A DNA stretch of 5,898 nucleotides from Desulfovibrio desulfuricans (lineage in GTDB: Bacteria; Desulfobacterota; Desulfovibrionia; Desulfovibrionales; Desulfovibrionaceae), in the NCBI GenBank assembly GCA_003251995.1, contig QKDT01000311.1, forward strand, positions 1 through 5,898. Direction: 5' to 3'. The translations under genes and the position numbers were made by a program. Each line of letters opens with the position of its first letter. The first letter of the stretch is position 1. Positions 4,663 through 5,898 of the stretch are shown here, piece by piece. The notes under the pieces were generated by a model. That model saw only the letters and a program-made list of their open reading frames with translations. It was not told the DNA's origin and searched no databases.

Positions 4663-5898
4663 ATGAAAATTCGTCTACCCCTGAAAAAATGCGCCCTCTG
4701 GTTTATGGGTATCATTATAGTCTGCGGCCTTCTGGGCAGCGGCGCGGTGGTCATGCTTTTTTACTGGGCCTCACGCGATCTGCCAGACCTGAACCGCATT
4801 GCCGAATACAAGCAGCCTCAGGCTACTGTTATTCTGGCGCGCGATGGTTCAACCCTTGGCACGCTCTACCACGAGAAGCGCTTTGTCATCGGCCTCAAGG
4901 ACATGTCGCGATTTTTGCCCATGGCTTTTCTTGCGGCAGAAGACGATGCCTTCTATCGGCACATGGGCATTGACCCCGTGGCCATCATGCGCGCAGCCAT
5001 CAACAACTTCCGCAAAGGAAGGCAGGGCGAGGGCGGCAGCACCATTACCCAGCAGCTCATCAAGCAGTTGTTGCTCACATCCGAGCGCAGCTACGCCCGC
5101 AAGATGAAAGAGGCCATTCTGGCCTACCATCTGGAAAAGAACTTTACCAAGGATCAGATCCTTACCATATATCTGAACCAGATATATCTTGGTGAACACG
5201 CCTATGGCGTGGAGGCGGCTGCCAGAACCTATTTTGGCAAGCACGCTTCAGATATCACACTGGCGGAGAGCGCCGTCATAGCTGGTCTGCCCAAGGCTCC
5301 CAGCTCCTACAATCCCTTCCGCAGGCCAGAAGAAGCCAAGAGCCGCCAGATGTATGTGCTGGGGCGTCTGCGCGATCTCAAGTGGATCACGCAGGCCGAG
5401 TACGATCAGGCAGTGGCAGAGCCTCTGGTATACTGGAGCATGCCTGAAGGCATGGGCGGCGCCGCGCTGTGGTATATGGAAGAAGCCCGCCGTCTGCTGG
5501 TGGAATTTTTTACAGAATCCAACCTCAAGGCCCTGGGTGTAGAAACCACCAAGTATGGCGCGGACTATGTGTATGAGGCGGGCCTGACGGTGCGCACCGC
5601 CATGGACCCTGCCCATCAGACCGCCGCTGGCGCCGCACTGCGCCGTGGGCTGGAAGAGCTGGACAAACGCCAGGGCTGGCGTGGCCCGGTGGAACAGCTT
5701 GACGCTGCAAAGCAAAAAGAATTTCTGGCAAAAACCGCGTTTTCCCCCATTGATCTTTCTGGCGGCGACTGGGTCAAAGCCCTTGTCACCGCGGTGGATA
5801 CCAGGGAGATCAAGGTTGCCTTGGGCCAGGGCTATACGGGTATTGTCCCCGTAACTGCCATGTCCTGGGCGCGCAAGCCCAACCCCAAGGTTGCGGCA
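4663..5898 (+). CDS. mrcA: Class A penicillin-binding protein, PBP1A type (N-terminal part)
   Basis: The first 412 codons of a bifunctional peptidoglycan synthase; the frame is still open at the window edge. A short basic N-terminus precedes one transmembrane helix (about 11-34), placing the rest in the periplasm. The GT51 glycosyltransferase domain (about 50-225) has its motifs in order: EDDAFYRHMG with catalytic Glu93, GGSTITQQLIKQ (124-135), RKMKEAILAYHLEK (146-159), YLNQIYLGEHAYGVEAAARTYFGK (170-193), and LAESAVIAGLPKAPSSYNP. This domain polymerises lipid II into glycan strands. Then comes the linker with LTVRTAMDP and ALRRGLEELDKRQGW, entering the OB-like domain characteristic of PBP1A. 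The transpeptidase domain with its SXXK serine should follow beyond the window. The start is uncertain: ATG 4663 gives the usual short cytoplasmic tail, ATG 4615 is also in frame, and neither has a clear Shine-Dalgarno. The symbol follows family membership only. Confidence 0.93.
   Translation, partial: MKIRLPLKKCALWFMGIIIVCGLLGSGAVVMLFYWASRDLPDLNRIAEYKQPQATVILARDGSTLGTLYHEKRFVIGLKDMSRFLPMAFLAAEDDAFYRHMGIDPVAIMRAAINNFRKGRQGEGGSTITQQLIKQLLLTSERSYARKMKEAILAYHLEKNFTKDQILTIYLNQIYLGEHAYGVEAAARTYFGKHASDITLAESAVIAGLPKAPSSYNPFRRPEEAKSRQMYVLGRLRDLKWITQAEYDQAVAEPLVYWSMPEGMGGAALWYMEEARRLLVEFFTESNLKALGVETTKYGADYVYEAGLTVRTAMDPAHQTAAGAALRRGLEELDKRQGWRGPVEQLDAAKQKEFLAKTAFSPIDLSGGDWVKALVTAVDTREIKVALGQGYTGIVPVTAMSWARKPNPKVAA

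Overview
The window most likely comes from a sulfate- or sulfite-reducing bacterium of the Desulfovibrio group. The best marker is a complete 105-residue DsrC, the sulfur carrier of dissimilatory sulfite reduction, with both redox cysteines and a sequence that I recall as close to Desulfovibrio DsrC. The moderately high GC content, strong AAGGAGG-type ribosome binding sites and an orphan larC fit that setting. Species cannot be fixed from the sequence alone.

The left half (1-3085) lies on the minus strand. Going leftward from the divergent promoter region: larC (nickel-pincer cofactor synthesis), a small exported protein of very low complexity rich in Arg, Asp, Asn, Gly and Gln, a rho-independent terminator, and an exported DJ-1/PfpI-family protein. 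The first 110 bases may hold the start of another minus-strand gene or half of a terminator hairpin cut by the window edge.

The right half (3229-5898) lies on the plus strand. It holds an AcuB-like CBS-CBS-ACT regulatory protein, then dsrC as a single-gene unit with its own candidate promoter, structured leader and strong terminator, then the first 412 codons of a class A penicillin-binding protein (PBP1A type), which runs off the right edge.

The genes do not form one pathway. They look like core-genome neighbours: energy metabolism (dsrC), cofactor maturation (larC), nucleotide sensing (CBS-ACT protein) and cell wall synthesis (PBP1A), plus two exported proteins of uncertain role. I see no mobile element, CRISPR array, tRNA or rRNA. 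No convincing new multi-gene system is visible. The less ordinary items are the Arg/Asp-rich exported protein with a mini-ORF and double Shine-Dalgarno leader, the dyad symmetries over the larC/CBS and dsrC promoters, and the exported DJ-1-like protein.
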